Of a stretch of 64,000 nt of DNA, positions 30,245 through 38,278 are shown piece after piece. The stretch is from Amycolatopsis sp. FBCC-B4732. Its GTDB lineage: Bacteria; Actinomycetota; Actinomycetes; Mycobacteriales; Pseudonocardiaceae. The notes beneath the pieces are model-generated. The model was not told where the DNA came from. It did no database searches and worked only from the letters and a program-made list of their open reading frames with translations. Every line of letters begins with the position of its first letter. Position 1 is the first letter of the stretch. Both the position numbers and the translations under genes were made by a program. The stretch is from assembly GCF_023008405.1 (NCBI RefSeq), contig NZ_CP095376.1, positions 7,916,501 through 7,980,500 on the forward strand, given 5' to 3'.

Positions 30245-30482
30245 TCTTCGACTGGAGCTCGGTGACCATGTCCACGGCGACCTTGAAGCTCGACATGTCG
30301 ATGACCTGGTCGGTGTCGAACTCGACGTCGAACTCGTCCTCGATGGCCGCGACCAGCGCCATGTGACCGACCGAGTCCCACGCCTCGATGTCGCGGTACT
30401 TCAGGTTCTCGACGTCCACGGTGCCTTCGAGGTCGAGCGCCTCGACGAAGACCTCGCGCAGCTTGGGGGCGACATCCGGCAT
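30237..30482 (-). CDS. Acyl carrier protein
   Basis: 81 residues from ATG 30482. The phosphopantetheine site is WDSVGHMAL with Ser37, which departs from the DSL of fatty-acid-synthase ACPs and is typical of dedicated carrier proteins in secondary and polysaccharide pathways. Acidic, four-helix length. It sits between the LpxA-like gene (11-bp gap) and the SDR gene (overlap), so it probably carries the acyl group used by the LpxA-like transferase. Confidence 0.9.
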   Translation of the reverse strand: MPDVAPKLREVFVEALDLEGTVDVENLKYRDIEAWDSVGHMALVAAIEDEFDVEFDTDQVIDMSSFKVAVDMVTELQSKND

Positions 30483-30493
30483 GTTCGTGACTC

Positions 30494-31213
30494 CTAGTGC
30501 TCTTCGCGCGGGCGGGCGTCCCACGCCTTTACCAAGGTAGAGAGGTCTTCGGGCAGCGTGACGTCCGGGAGACCTTCCTTGCCCTTCAGCCACGGCCCGA
30601 GCGCCTCGACGGTCGCCTCGTCGAGGCCGCGGCGGGACAGGCCCACCACGTTGACGCCGGTGACGCGGGCCGGGTTGCCGACGGCGATGGTGAACGCGCC
30701 GATCTCGCGGCGCACCGCGGAACCCATGCCGATCATCGCGCCGGGGCCGATCACGACCTTCTGGTGCAGGACCGCGCCCATGCCGAGGTTGGCGCCGTCC
30801 CAGATGTGGCAGTGGCCACCCGTGACGGCGTTTGATGCGATCGTCACGGCGTCGCCGACCAGGCAGTCGTGCGCGATGTGGGAGTTGCGGAGGTAGTAGC
30901 CGTCGCTGCCGAGGGTCGTCGTCCGCCAGGTCCCTTGGTGGACACTCACGTATTCGCGGATCCGGTTGCGGCTGCCGACGACGACACCGTGTCCGTCGTG
31001 ATCCGGATCACCGGTCGGCGCTTCGTCCCAGGCGGCGGGGTGGGGACGGCTGCGGTCCTCGCCGGGCGTGCCGATCGTCACGTGCGGGCCGATCCAGTTG
31101 CCGTCGCCGACCCGGAGGGGACCGACGAGCACCGCGAACGGCCCGATCACGTTGTCCTCGCCGAGTTCGACACCTTCGCCGATGACGGCGGTCGGGTGGA
31201 TGCGGTTGGCCAC
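30494..31213 (-). CDS. LpxA-like ACP-dependent sugar N/O-acyltransferase (left-handed beta-helix)
   Basis: 239 residues, hexapeptide repeats from residue ~6 to 175. RNRIREYVSVHQGTWR, then NSHIAHDC with His115 at the position of catalytic His125 of E. coli LpxA (NAHIAHDC), then AVGNPARVTGVNVVGLSRRG as in LpxA's C-terminal linker. The LpxA C-terminal helical domain is shorter. LpxA enzymes move a 3-hydroxyacyl chain from ACP to a UDP-amino sugar for lipid A, which Gram-positive bacteria lack. Next to a dedicated ACP and divergent from DegT and Gfo/Idh genes, an acylated amino sugar nucleotide is the likely product (inference). Confidence 0.85.
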   Translation of the reverse strand: MANRIHPTAVIGEGVELGEDNVIGPFAVLVGPLRVGDGNWIGPHVTIGTPGEDRSRPHPAAWDEAPTGDPDHDGHGVVVGSRNRIREYVSVHQGTWRTTTLGSDGYYLRNSHIAHDCLVGDAVTIASNAVTGGHCHIWDGANLGMGAVLHQKVVIGPGAMIGMGSAVRREIGAFTIAVGNPARVTGVNVVGLSRRGLDEATVEALGPWLKGKEGLPDVTLPEDLSTLVKAWDARPREEH

Positions 31214-31362
31214 GGGTGGTCGTCCGTTCGTCGGCGGCTGGGTACTGGGCGTGCTACCGCGCCCGGTAACGTGTGGCCCGCGTTGCTGCAGGGCGGCCGG
31301 GCGCAGAACCGGCGGCTCACTGTACCGGACGCGCCGAAATCGCCTGCCGAGAGAGACTGCCC

Positions 31363-32469
31363 ATGATCCCCATCACTGTGGTCGACGTCCGCGACGCGGA
31401 GGACCTCGTCGTCGAGGTGCTGCGCTCCGGCGCCATCGCACAGGGACCGATGGTCAAGCGCTTCGAAGACGCCTTCGCGGCCGTCTCCGGGACCAAGCAC
31501 GCGATCGCGGTCAACAACGGGACCACCGCGCTGGTCGCCGCCATCCAGGTCCTCGACCTGAAGCCGGGCGACGAGGTCATCACCTCGCCGTTCACCTTCG
31601 TCGCGACGCTGAACGCGATCCTGGAAGCCGGCGCGACCGTGCGGTTCGCCGACATCCGGCGCGACGACTTCGCGATCGACCCCGACGCCGTCGCGGCCGC
31701 CGTCACCGACCGCACCAAGGTGCTCATGCCGGTGCACCTCTACGGCCAGACCGCGGACATGGGCAAGCTCGCCCCGCTGGCCGCCGAGCACGGCCTCCAG
31801 GTGATCGAGGACTCGGCGCAGGCCGTCGGGGCGTCGTTCGAGGGCAAGCAGGCCGGCTCGTTCGGCATCGGCTGCTTCTCGCTGTACGCGACGAAGAACA
31901 TCACCACCGCCGAGGGCGGCGTCATCACGACGGACGACGACACGCTGGCCGACAAGCTGCGTGTGCTGCGCAACCAGGGCATGCGCGCCCGCTACCAGTA
32001 CGAGGTCGCCGGGCACAACTACCGGATGACCGACCTGCACGCCGCCGTCGGCATCCCGCAGCTGGCGAAGCTCGACCAGCTGACCGCCGCCCGCCAGGCC
32101 AACGCGAAGCGGCTCTCGGAGGGCCTCGCGGGCACGCCGGGCCTCGACGTCCCGAAGGTGCTGCCGGGCCGCGAGCACGTGTGGCACCAGTACACCGTGC
32201 TGGTCGGGCCGCACGCGTTCCTCTCGCGCGACGAGCTGGCCGCGGCGCTCACCGAGCGCGGCATCGGCAACGGCATCTACTACCCCAAGATCGTCTTCGA
32301 CTACGACTGCTACGCGGGTCACGACCTGATCCCGGGCGCGCGCGTCGAAGACTTCCCGGTCGCGAAGGCCGTTTCGGAGCAGGCCCTTTCGCTGCCGGTG
32401 CACCCGCACCTGACCGAGTCCGACCTGGACACCATCATCGAAACCGTTCGCGAGGTACTGGGCGCATGA
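31363..32469 (+). CDS. DegT/DnrJ/EryC1/StrS sugar aminotransferase
   Basis: 368 residues from ATG 31363. PLP-binding Lys178 in SLYATKNITTAEGG, with VIEDSAQAVGA (~147-157, PLP-contacting Asp) and NYRMTDLHAAVGIPQL. These enzymes transaminate keto sugars bound to nucleotides. It overlaps the Gfo/Idh gene as ATGA. The pair DegT + Gfo/Idh is that of GnnB + GnnA, which turn UDP-GlcNAc into UDP-GlcNAc3N for LpxA, and of WbpE + WbpB. The longer frame to 31273 lacks a conserved N-terminus and crosses the divergent promoter. Confidence 0.9.
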   Translation: MIPITVVDVRDAEDLVVEVLRSGAIAQGPMVKRFEDAFAAVSGTKHAIAVNNGTTALVAAIQVLDLKPGDEVITSPFTFVATLNAILEAGATVRFADIRRDDFAIDPDAVAAAVTDRTKVLMPVHLYGQTADMGKLAPLAAEHGLQVIEDSAQAVGASFEGKQAGSFGIGCFSLYATKNITTAEGGVITTDDDTLADKLRVLRNQGMRARYQYEVAGHNYRMTDLHAAVGIPQLAKLDQLTAARQANAKRLSEGLAGTPGLDVPKVLPGREHVWHQYTVLVGPHAFLSRDELAAALTERGIGNGIYYPKIVFDYDCYAGHDLIPGARVEDFPVAKAVSEQALSLPVHPHLTESDLDTIIETVREVLGA

Positions 32470-33422
32470 CGCATCGGATCGCTCTTGTCGGTACCGGGAA
32501 CATGGGTTCCCTCCACGCTCGCGTGCTCGCCGGGAACGAGCGCGTCGACCTGGTCCGCGTGATCGATCCGCGCGAGGAAGCGGGCAAGGCCGTCGCCGAC
32601 CGCTACGAAACCCGGTGGACGCCGGAGATCGGCTCGCTGTCCGATGTGGACGCCGTCGTGCTGGCTTCGGCCACCGAGGCGCACCACGACCTGGCGCAGG
32701 AGATCCTCGGCCAGGGCAAGCCGCTGCTGGTGGAAAAGCCGGTCTGCAACAGCTTCGAGAAGTCCCAGGAGATCGTCGGGCTGTCGGCGAAGAAGGACGT
32801 CCCGCTGATGTGCGGGCTCCTGGAGCGCTACAACCCGGCGGTGATGACCGCGCGGGCGCTGGTGCAGGAGCCGGTGCACCTGATGGCGCGCCGCCACGGC
32901 CCGTACGCGCCGCGCATCAAGACCGGCGTCGCGTGGGACCTCCTGGTGCACGACGTCGACCTGGCGATCCAGTTCTTCGGCGGCGCGACGCCTTCGCGCG
33001 TGACGTCCGGCGCGGGGTACTTCCACCCGTCGTCGGTCGACGGCGCCGAGGACACCATCGAGACGGTGCTGTCGTTCCCGACCGGCCTGGCCACGGTGTC
33101 GGCTTCGCGGCTGGGCCAGAAGAAGGTCCGCTCGCTGGTGGTCTCGGAGCTGGACCGGCTGATCGAGATCGACCTGCTGCGCCGCGACGTCACGATCTAC
33201 CGGCACATCTCGCACGACTCGGTCACCCCGGACGGCCTCGGCTACCGGCAGCAGACGGTGATCGAGATCCCGGAGCTGGTCACCGCCCGCGAGCCGCTGG
33301 CGACGCAGCTGGACCGGTTCTGCGATCTGCTGGAGGGCAAGGTCGACGCGGATACCGAGCGCGACTTGATCCTGCCTTCGCACCACGTGGTGGAGCAGGT
33401 GCTCACGCAGGCCGCCGCCTAG
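32466..33422 (+). CDS. Gfo/Idh/MocA-family sugar dehydrogenase
   Basis: 318 residues. Rossmann motif LVGTGNMGSLHA (~7-18), VLASATEAHHDLA and LVEKPVCNS with the catalytic Lys of the EKP motif (~94-96), and VAWDLLVHDVDLAIQFFGG in the substrate domain. NAD-dependent; the family includes GnnA and WbpB, which oxidise C3 of UDP-GlcNAc-type sugars before a DegT transamination. Start ATG 32466 overlaps the aminotransferase stop. The stop codon lies within an 18-bp sequence repeated at the end of the convergent peptidase gene. Confidence 0.9.
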   Translation: MTHRIALVGTGNMGSLHARVLAGNERVDLVRVIDPREEAGKAVADRYETRWTPEIGSLSDVDAVVLASATEAHHDLAQEILGQGKPLLVEKPVCNSFEKSQEIVGLSAKKDVPLMCGLLERYNPAVMTARALVQEPVHLMARRHGPYAPRIKTGVAWDLLVHDVDLAIQFFGGATPSRVTSGAGYFHPSSVDGAEDTIETVLSFPTGLATVSASRLGQKKVRSLVVSELDRLIEIDLLRRDVTIYRHISHDSVTPDGLGYRQQTVIEIPELVTAREPLATQLDRFCDLLEGKVDADTERDLILPSHHVVEQVLTQAAA

Positions 33423-33594
33423 CTCACCGGGGACGGAACCCGGCCTCGGATCGGCCGCCTGGCGGTGACGCGGGCGCACCCCGGACCGGCCGCGGCGGCA
33501 CCCGGCCGCCGCGCCGACGGCGAAGTGCAGCCGCCGGGCGGTCGCCGCGATCAGCAGGAAGACGCCACCGCCCCTGCTAGCTCACCGGGGACGG
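33419..33594. repeat. 18-bp direct repeat spanning two convergent stop codons
   Basis: CTAGCTCACCGGGGACGG occurs at 33419-33436 and again at 33577-33594. The first copy holds the stop of the Gfo/Idh gene, the second the stop of the M28 peptidase gene. Similarity goes on a few bases with one indel. The 140 bp between them is non-coding and contains a hairpin. Confidence 0.8.
33491..33513. terminator. GC-only hairpin between convergent genes
   Basis: CGCGGCGGC (33491-33499) pairs perfectly with GCCGCCGCG (33505-33513) around loop ACCCG. It sits between the direct repeats, downstream of both convergent genes. No T-tract. Confidence 0.6.
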
Positions 33595-34965
33595 GAACGC
33601 GGCTGGGCTCCGGCTGCCGTCGGGGCCCACCGCGCGGACGCCGAAGAAGACGTTGTCCTTGGACAGGTCGATCTTCGCCGTGCGGGCCGGGCCGACGTCG
33701 AGTGCGTGGGTCCAGTCCGGGGCCGTCGTCTCGCGCCAGAGGACCTCGTAGCCCGTCGCGCCCGGGGTGGCGTCCCAGAGCAGTTCCGAGTCGTTCGTCA
33801 GCGCCGCCGTGCGGATCTTCACGCCCTTCGGCGTGCCCGGGGCCGTCGCCAGGGACCACAACGCCGCGCCGTTGACCCGCGCGACCCGGGCGATGAACGG
33901 GAAGTCGCAGAACTCCGGCAGGTCGCCGTACTGGACGCCGTTCTCCACGCGGACGTCCTGGTGCTGGTGCGCGAAGTCCTCGTTCGGCTCGGTGAAGCGC
34001 GCGGCCGGGTAGCCCTGCTCCAAGAAGCCGATGTGGTCGCCGCCGCGCAGGTAGCGGTCGCGGCGGTAGATCACCCGGACCGTCATGCCGGTCGCCTCGT
34101 TCTCCGCCACCGACTTCACGAACCGGGCCAGCTGCCGCGGCGGGGAGTCGTTCTCGCCGCCGATGCTGCGGCGCAGGTTCGCCTCGGCCGGCGTCTCCGC
34201 GGTCGGGACGCCCTCGGCGAACAGGCGGATCGTCGTCGGGTCGCGCGTGCCGTCGTCGGCGCGGCTCGACCCGACGATGTCGTCGGTGAACATCGCCTGG
34301 ACGTCGGTGCCCGCCGACTTGAACTGCTGCGCCATGAACCGCGAGCCGTACAGGCCCTGTTCCTCGCCCGCGACGGCGGCGAAGACGATCGTCGCCGCCG
34401 GTTGCCGCGTCGAGAGCACCCGCGCCAGCTCCAGCGCGACCGCCACGCCCGACGCGTCGTCGTCCGCGCCCGGCGCGTCCCCGGTGAAGTCCATGACGTC
34501 GGTGCGGCGCGAGTCGTAGTGCCCCGAAACGACGTACACGCGGCCCGGATCGCTCGAGCCGTGCAGCGTCGCGACGACGTTGGTGATCGTCGTCGGCACC
34601 GGGATCCGGTCGGCGGGCGGCTGGACGTAGGACTGCAGCTCGACGGTCAGCCGGCCGCCGGACGCGGCCGCGATCTGCTGGAACTGCGCGAACAGCCAGT
34701 CGCGCGCGGCGCCGATGCCGCGGACCGGGTCGTCCTGCGCCGACAGCGTGTGCCGGGTGCCGAACGCGGCCAGCCGCCGGACGGTCGCTTCGATCCGCCG
34801 TTCGTCGACCTGGCGGAGCAGGGCGCGCAGCTGGGGACCGGGACGCTGCGGGCGGACCGGGACGCCGGGCCCGCGGTCTCCGGGTTCGGCGGCACCGGCC
34901 GGGGCCGCGGACGCCGCCAGGCCGAGTGCGGCCGTCGCGGTGAGGAACGCTCGTCGAGAGGTCAC
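33577..34965 (-). CDS. Secreted M28 family metallopeptidase with C-terminal Fn3-like domain
   Basis: 462 residues. N-terminal MTSRRAFL then a hydrophobic stretch and AGAAEPG suggest a Tat-type signal. Metal ligands of the M28 fold are visible: [31 protein letters not shown] (catalytic Glu and Zn Glu), FTDDIVGSS and a late His in [12 protein letters not shown]. Residues ~375-460 form a beta-rich Fn3-like domain with [10 protein letters not shown]. Aminopeptidase or carboxypeptidase activity outside the cell is likely; specificity unknown. Convergent with the sugar dehydrogenase. Confidence 0.88.
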   Translation of the reverse strand: MTSRRAFLTATAALGLAASAAPAGAAEPGDRGPGVPVRPQRPGPQLRALLRQVDERRIEATVRRLAAFGTRHTLSAQDDPVRGIGAARDWLFAQFQQIAAASGGRLTVELQSYVQPPADRIPVPTTITNVVATLHGSSDPGRVYVVSGHYDSRRTDVMDFTGDAPGADDDASGVAVALELARVLSTRQPAATIVFAAVAGEEQGLYGSRFMAQQFKSAGTDVQAMFTDDIVGSSRADDGTRDPTTIRLFAEGVPTAETPAEANLRRSIGGENDSPPRQLARFVKSVAENEATGMTVRVIYRRDRYLRGGDHIGFLEQGYPAARFTEPNEDFAHQHQDVRVENGVQYGDLPEFCDFPFIARVARVNGAALWSLATAPGTPKGVKIRTAALTNDSELLWDATPGATGYEVLWRETTAPDWTHALDVGPARTAKIDLSKDNVFFGVRAVGPDGSRSPAAFPSPVS

Positions 34966-35005
34966 GGTCGGTTTCTTACGCCCGCACCGCCCCCGCGGGT
35001 ACCGC

Positions 35006-35725
35006 CTACTTGGTGAGCCGCTTCCCGTCGGCGTCGTAGGCGATCAGCGGCGTCAGGACGGCGGAGTCCGGGACGGCGGCGGGATCGAACCAGAAGACGA
35101 CCACGTCCGGGTCCCCGCTCCACCTCGCCAGGCTCGCTTCGACGGTCTTGCCGTGCACGGTGGTCGTGATCCGCGCCGCCTGGCCGGCGAAGTAGCCGAA
35201 GACGGGGATGACCTCGTCGCCGGAGAGCTCGCCGCCGTCGGTCGCGTGGAAGCCGAACGACCGGTCGGAGCCGCGGAACTCGTTCGTCATGAGCACCGGC
35301 TGCAACGTCTCGCCGGAGCGGAACCCGGCCACCAGGCCGAAGTGGATGTCCGGCAGCTGCGGCAGGTCGACCGCGCGCGCGAAGAAGACGATCTCGCCGC
35401 GGGCGGTCTTGATCCCGGTCCCGATGACGTCCCCGATCGGCGGCGCCTCGGCCGGTGCCGCGGTCGTCGGCGCGGTCGTCAGCGTGGACGGCACGGGGGA
35501 CGGCGGCTGCGCGACCGGCGCGGGCGCGGGCTGCCGCAGCTGGATGGCCAAGACGAACACGAGCACGACGGCGGCCGCGGCGGCGATCCCGGCGGTGCCC
35601 GTGAGCACCCGGCGGCGACGGCGCAGGCGCGCACCGCCGGCCATGATCGCGGCGAGGTCGGGCTCGGCGAACGGCTCGTCGGGCGGCTGCCGGAGCGCGG
35701 CGCGGAAGTCGTCGAGGTCGTTCAT
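35006..35725 (-). CDS. Single-pass membrane protein paired with a SigE-family sigma factor
   Basis: 239 residues. A short cytosolic part ([13 protein letters not shown]...LRRRRR, 1-39) precedes one membrane segment (~43-62), a Pro/Thr linker and a ~140-residue beta-rich outer domain. The start overlaps the sigma factor stop (ATGA), the arrangement of SigE-family sigma factors with membrane-bound regulatory partners. No HxxxCxxC zinc anti-sigma motif is present, so a direct anti-sigma role is inferred from position alone. Confidence 0.7.
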   Translation of the reverse strand: MNDLDDFRAALRQPPDEPFAEPDLAAIMAGGARLRRRRRVLTGTAGIAAAAAVVLVFVLAIQLRQPAPAPVAQPPSPVPSTLTTAPTTAAPAEAPPIGDVIGTGIKTARGEIVFFARAVDLPQLPDIHFGLVAGFRSGETLQPVLMTNEFRGSDRSFGFHATDGGELSGDEVIPVFGYFAGQAARITTTVHGKTVEASLARWSGDPDVVVFWFDPAAVPDSAVLTPLIAYDADGKRLTK

Positions 35726-36231
35726 CGCCCGCTCCCCCCGATCAGCGTGTCTTCGGTGCCCGCTTCGATCCGCAGCTTGGCCAGCGCCCGCGAATTCGTG
35801 CTCTTCACGGTACCCACCGAAACCCCGAGCTCACGGGCTACGTCGGCTTCCGGCAGGTCGAAGAAGTGCCGCAGCACGACGACGGCGCGTTCGCGGTCGG
35901 TGAGCGTCTTGAGCACGGCGGTGAGCCACGCGCGCTGGGTGACGGCCTTGTCGACGTCGAGGCGGTCCTGCCGCTCGGGCATCGCCTCGGTGGCGTACTC
36001 GCGGATCGGGCGCCGCCAGCCGTCGATGACGTGGTTCACCAGGACGGTGCGCGCGTAGCCGTAGGCGTCCTTGTGCCGCACGCGCGACCAGGCGGCGTAG
36101 GTGCGGGTGAACGCGGTCTGGGCGGCGTCCTCGGCCTGGTGGCGGTCACCGGTGAGCAGGAACGCGGCGTGGGTGAGCCGGGCCGAGGACGCGCGGACGA
36201 ACTCCGCGAACTCGTCGTCGCCCCGAGCCAT
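35722..36231 (-). CDS. SigE-family ECF RNA polymerase sigma factor
   Basis: 169 residues. Region 2 at ~8-75 has FLLTGDRHQAEDAAQTAFTRTYAAWSRV, and region 4 at ~105-160 has LTDRERAVVVLRHFFDLPEADVARELGVSVGTVKS as the helix-turn-helix. Length and the spacing of the two regions fit the SigE-type (SACE) ECF family of actinomycetes. Cotranscribed with the membrane protein that follows. Target promoters cannot be told; a DUF3558 lipoprotein gene is divergent, 92 bp away. Confidence 0.88.
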   Translation of the reverse strand: MARGDDEFAEFVRASSARLTHAAFLLTGDRHQAEDAAQTAFTRTYAAWSRVRHKDAYGYARTVLVNHVIDGWRRPIREYATEAMPERQDRLDVDKAVTQRAWLTAVLKTLTDRERAVVVLRHFFDLPEADVARELGVSVGTVKSTNSRALAKLRIEAGTEDTLIGGSGR

Positions 36232-36323
36232 GCGTCACCCCCTGTTCCTCACCCAGCGACGGGCGGGCCGCGGAAAGGTTGCTCGTCGATCTTCCGAGCG
36301 TACGCGCGGGCTAGATTGACCCC

Positions 36324-36923
36324 ATGCGTTCATTGAGGGGGATCCTCGCCGCCGCATGCCTGCTGACCTGCGTCGCAGCGTGTTCGGGCGGCTCCACCAC
36401 GACAGCGGCGGCGCCGTCCGCACCGCCGTCGTCCACCACGGCGAGCAAGCCGAAGCCGACGCCCACACCGACACCGACACCGACACCGCCGACGTTCACG
36501 CCGGTGGTGTCGCCGGCCAAGCTGACCGGGGCCTGCCCGCTCCTGGGCAACGTCGAGCTGGCGCAGGTCCTCGGCGTCGCCTGGAACACCCGGGAGCCGA
36601 GCGAGATGCCGCCCGAGCAGCTCGGCCCGGGCAAGGCGTTCCGGTGCTCCTACCCGGTCGGCGAGCTCTACGTGCTCGCGGTTTCGGGTGGCAAGTCGCC
36701 GGCCGCGATGGTCAAGCAGCTGGAGTCGGAGTGCTCGGACCCCCCGAAGCCGGTCGCGGGCGCGGGTGAAGTGGCGAGCTACTGCTACGGGACGGGCTAC
36801 AGCTCGCTGGTCGTGGTCGCCAAGCACGCGCACGGACAGCTGCGGGTCGCCGAGGTCGAGATGGGCCGCAGCCGGGCCGACGTCTGCGAATCGCTCGCGA
36901 AACTGCTCGGCGAACGCCTTTAA
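36324..36923 (+). CDS. DUF3558-like lipoprotein
   Basis: 199 residues. Signal peptide with lipobox CVAAC (Cys20), a Ser/Thr/Pro linker with a (Pro-Thr)n run, then a domain starting GACPLLGNVELAQVLG, with Cys in FRCSYPVG and SYCYGTG and the final DVCESLAKLLG. This pattern follows DUF3558. Extracytoplasmic lipoprotein of unknown job. Divergent from the sigma factor gene, so possibly under its control (inference). Confidence 0.65.
   Translation: MRSLRGILAAACLLTCVAACSGGSTTTAAAPSAPPSSTTASKPKPTPTPTPTPTPPTFTPVVSPAKLTGACPLLGNVELAQVLGVAWNTREPSEMPPEQLGPGKAFRCSYPVGELYVLAVSGGKSPAAMVKQLESECSDPPKPVAGAGEVASYCYGTGYSSLVVVAKHAHGQLRVAEVEMGRSRADVCESLAKLLGERL
36465..36488 (+). repeat. Four tandem copies of ACACCG
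   Basis: ACACCG is repeated four times without change at 36465-36488, inside the DUF3558-like lipoprotein gene, and codes for the alternating Pro-Thr linker. Six-base units keep the frame, so copy number may vary without breaking the gene. Confidence 0.8.
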
Positions 36924-37091
36924 ACGTTGTGTAACCGATATCTCGCGCTCGGTCACGGAGGACTAGATTATCGGACGTGCGCCTGCGTGCGCGAGCTTCG
37001 CCGCCGGGGGACGCTGACCTGCTGCAGCGTCCACCCGGGCGGTTTCACGACGGCGGCGCCGGCGGTCGGCGCCGGCGCTGCCGTCATCCAG

Positions 37092-37631
37092 CTAGGGCCG
37101 CTGGGCGCGCCTGGTGGTGAGGGCGTTCAGGTCGAGGGTGAGCGGAGTACCGGCGAAGTCGAGATCGGCGACGCCGGAGAACTCGCCGAAGTTTTCGTAG
37201 TCCCCTTCGATCAGCCGATAGGTGATGAGGGTGACCGGGGAGTCGAGGTCGACGATCCAGTAGTGCTCGATGCCGGCTTCGGCGTACTCGGAGAACTTGG
37301 TGACCTGGTCGGTCCGCCGGGTACCCTCGGACAGCACCTCGACCACCAGCCGGACGTCACCGGTGTGGAATCGCGGCGGATTGGCTCGCACCAGTGAGTC
37401 CGGTGCCACGACCACGTCGGGCACGCGAACCGTCAGCGGCGCTTCGGAAAGAATCACCTCGACCGCGTTCAGCGCGAAGTAGTCATCCGGCAACCACTCA
37501 CCGATGAGGTAAGCAAGCCGAGTGGCAGCACGCTGGTGGAACCCGTTCGGGCGCGGCGCCAGGAGGAGAACCCCCCTCGACCACTTCGACGTGGTGCTCG
37601 GGGGTCTTGTCGCGAGGCAACTCCACGACAT
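37092..37631 (-). CDS. Uma2-family (DUF820) PD-(D/E)XK nuclease-like protein with probable N-terminal frameshift
   Basis: 179 residues as drawn from ATG 37631. From VLLLAPRPNGFHQRAATRLAYLI on, the sequence follows the Uma2 family: EVILSE, VRVPDVVVAPDS, VRLVVEVLSEGTRRTDQVTKFSEYAEAGIEHYWIVDLDSP, with the Asp, Glu and Lys of the nuclease site. The first ~18 residues are atypical. In the neighbouring frame, from GTG 37626, the same DNA reads RDKTPEHHVEVVEG, which joins VLLLAPRP perfectly if one base is removed from the six-C run at 37571-37576. The gene is therefore either shifted or carries a one-base error. The biological role of Uma2 proteins is unclear. Confidence 0.7.
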   Translation of the reverse strand: MSWSCLATRPPSTTSKWSRGVLLLAPRPNGFHQRAATRLAYLIGEWLPDDYFALNAVEVILSEAPLTVRVPDVVVAPDSLVRANPPRFHTGDVRLVVEVLSEGTRRTDQVTKFSEYAEAGIEHYWIVDLDSPVTLITYRLIEGDYENFGEFSGVADLDFAGTPLTLDLNALTTRRAQRP

Positions 37632-37648
37632 CCGAGCCTGCCGGATCG

Positions 37649-38278
37649 CTACTCCTCCGTGTAGTCGCCCGATGGGGCTCCCCAGCCCGAAGTGTTCTGC
37701 CCGTGTGACTCCGCGATCTCGCGGCGCCGCGCGTTCTCCGCCCGCACCCGGTCCACTTCGGACTGGATGTACTCCTCGTCGTACCGCTGGAACACCCGCG
37801 CCGGGTTGCCCGCCACCAGCGTTCGCGGCGGCACGTCCTTCGCCACCACCGAATTCGGCTGCACCGTGGCGAAGTCGCCGATCGTCACGCCCGCCATGAT
37901 GACCACCAGGCCGCCGATGAAGCAGCCCTTGCCGATCTTCACCGGTTTGCGTTCGATCAGGTCGCTGCCCGAGTGGTTCTGCAGCGTCATGTTCGCCAGC
38001 CAGCTCGAGTGCGTGAAGATCAGCGTGTTCAGGCCGATGCTGGTGTGCTCGCCGATCTCCAGGCCGCCGCTCGCGTCGAGGGCCGCGCCTTCGCCCACCC
38101 AGCAGTGGTCGCCCATCGTGAGGTTCTCGGGACTGATGATCTTCACGCGCTCGCGCACGCGGCACGTCGAAGGCAGCCCGTAGAACTGAGCCCGCTCGGC
38201 GTCGTTCATGTACTGCGAGACGAGCTCGGTCAGGATCTGCGGGCGCAGCCGGTGGCTGCGCTCGTCATCGAAGAACAT
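37649..38278 (-). CDS. Hexapeptide-repeat (left-handed beta-helix) sugar acyltransferase
   Basis: 209 residues. An N-terminal helical part (~1-45), then hexapeptide strands: GDHCWVGEGAALDASGGLEIGEHTSIGLNT, THSS and KIGKGCFIGGLVVIMAGVTIGDFATVQPNSVVAKDVPPRTLVAGNPARVF, as in the maltose/galactoside O-acetyltransferase (WbbJ) type. It overlaps the GT4 gene by 14 bp at its start. It probably acetylates a sugar of the polymer or glycolipid made by this four-gene operon. Confidence 0.85.
   Translation of the reverse strand: MFFDDERSHRLRPQILTELVSQYMNDAERAQFYGLPSTCRVRERVKIISPENLTMGDHCWVGEGAALDASGGLEIGEHTSIGLNTLIFTHSSWLANMTLQNHSGSDLIERKPVKIGKGCFIGGLVVIMAGVTIGDFATVQPNSVVAKDVPPRTLVAGNPARVFQRYDEEYIQSEVDRVRAENARRREIAESHGQNTSGWGAPSGDYTEE

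Noticed and set aside
36462..36490. CRISPR-like or VNTR locus
   Set aside because: Only four copies of a 6-bp unit that encode a Pro-Thr linker inside a lipoprotein gene; it is a coding microsatellite.
36978..37060. Short Cys/Arg-containing leader peptide (DADLLQR, similar to actinobacterial attenuation leaders)
   Set aside because: The downstream gene on the same strand would be needed; the next gene is convergent. No Shine-Dalgarno or terminator/antiterminator pair of use is seen.
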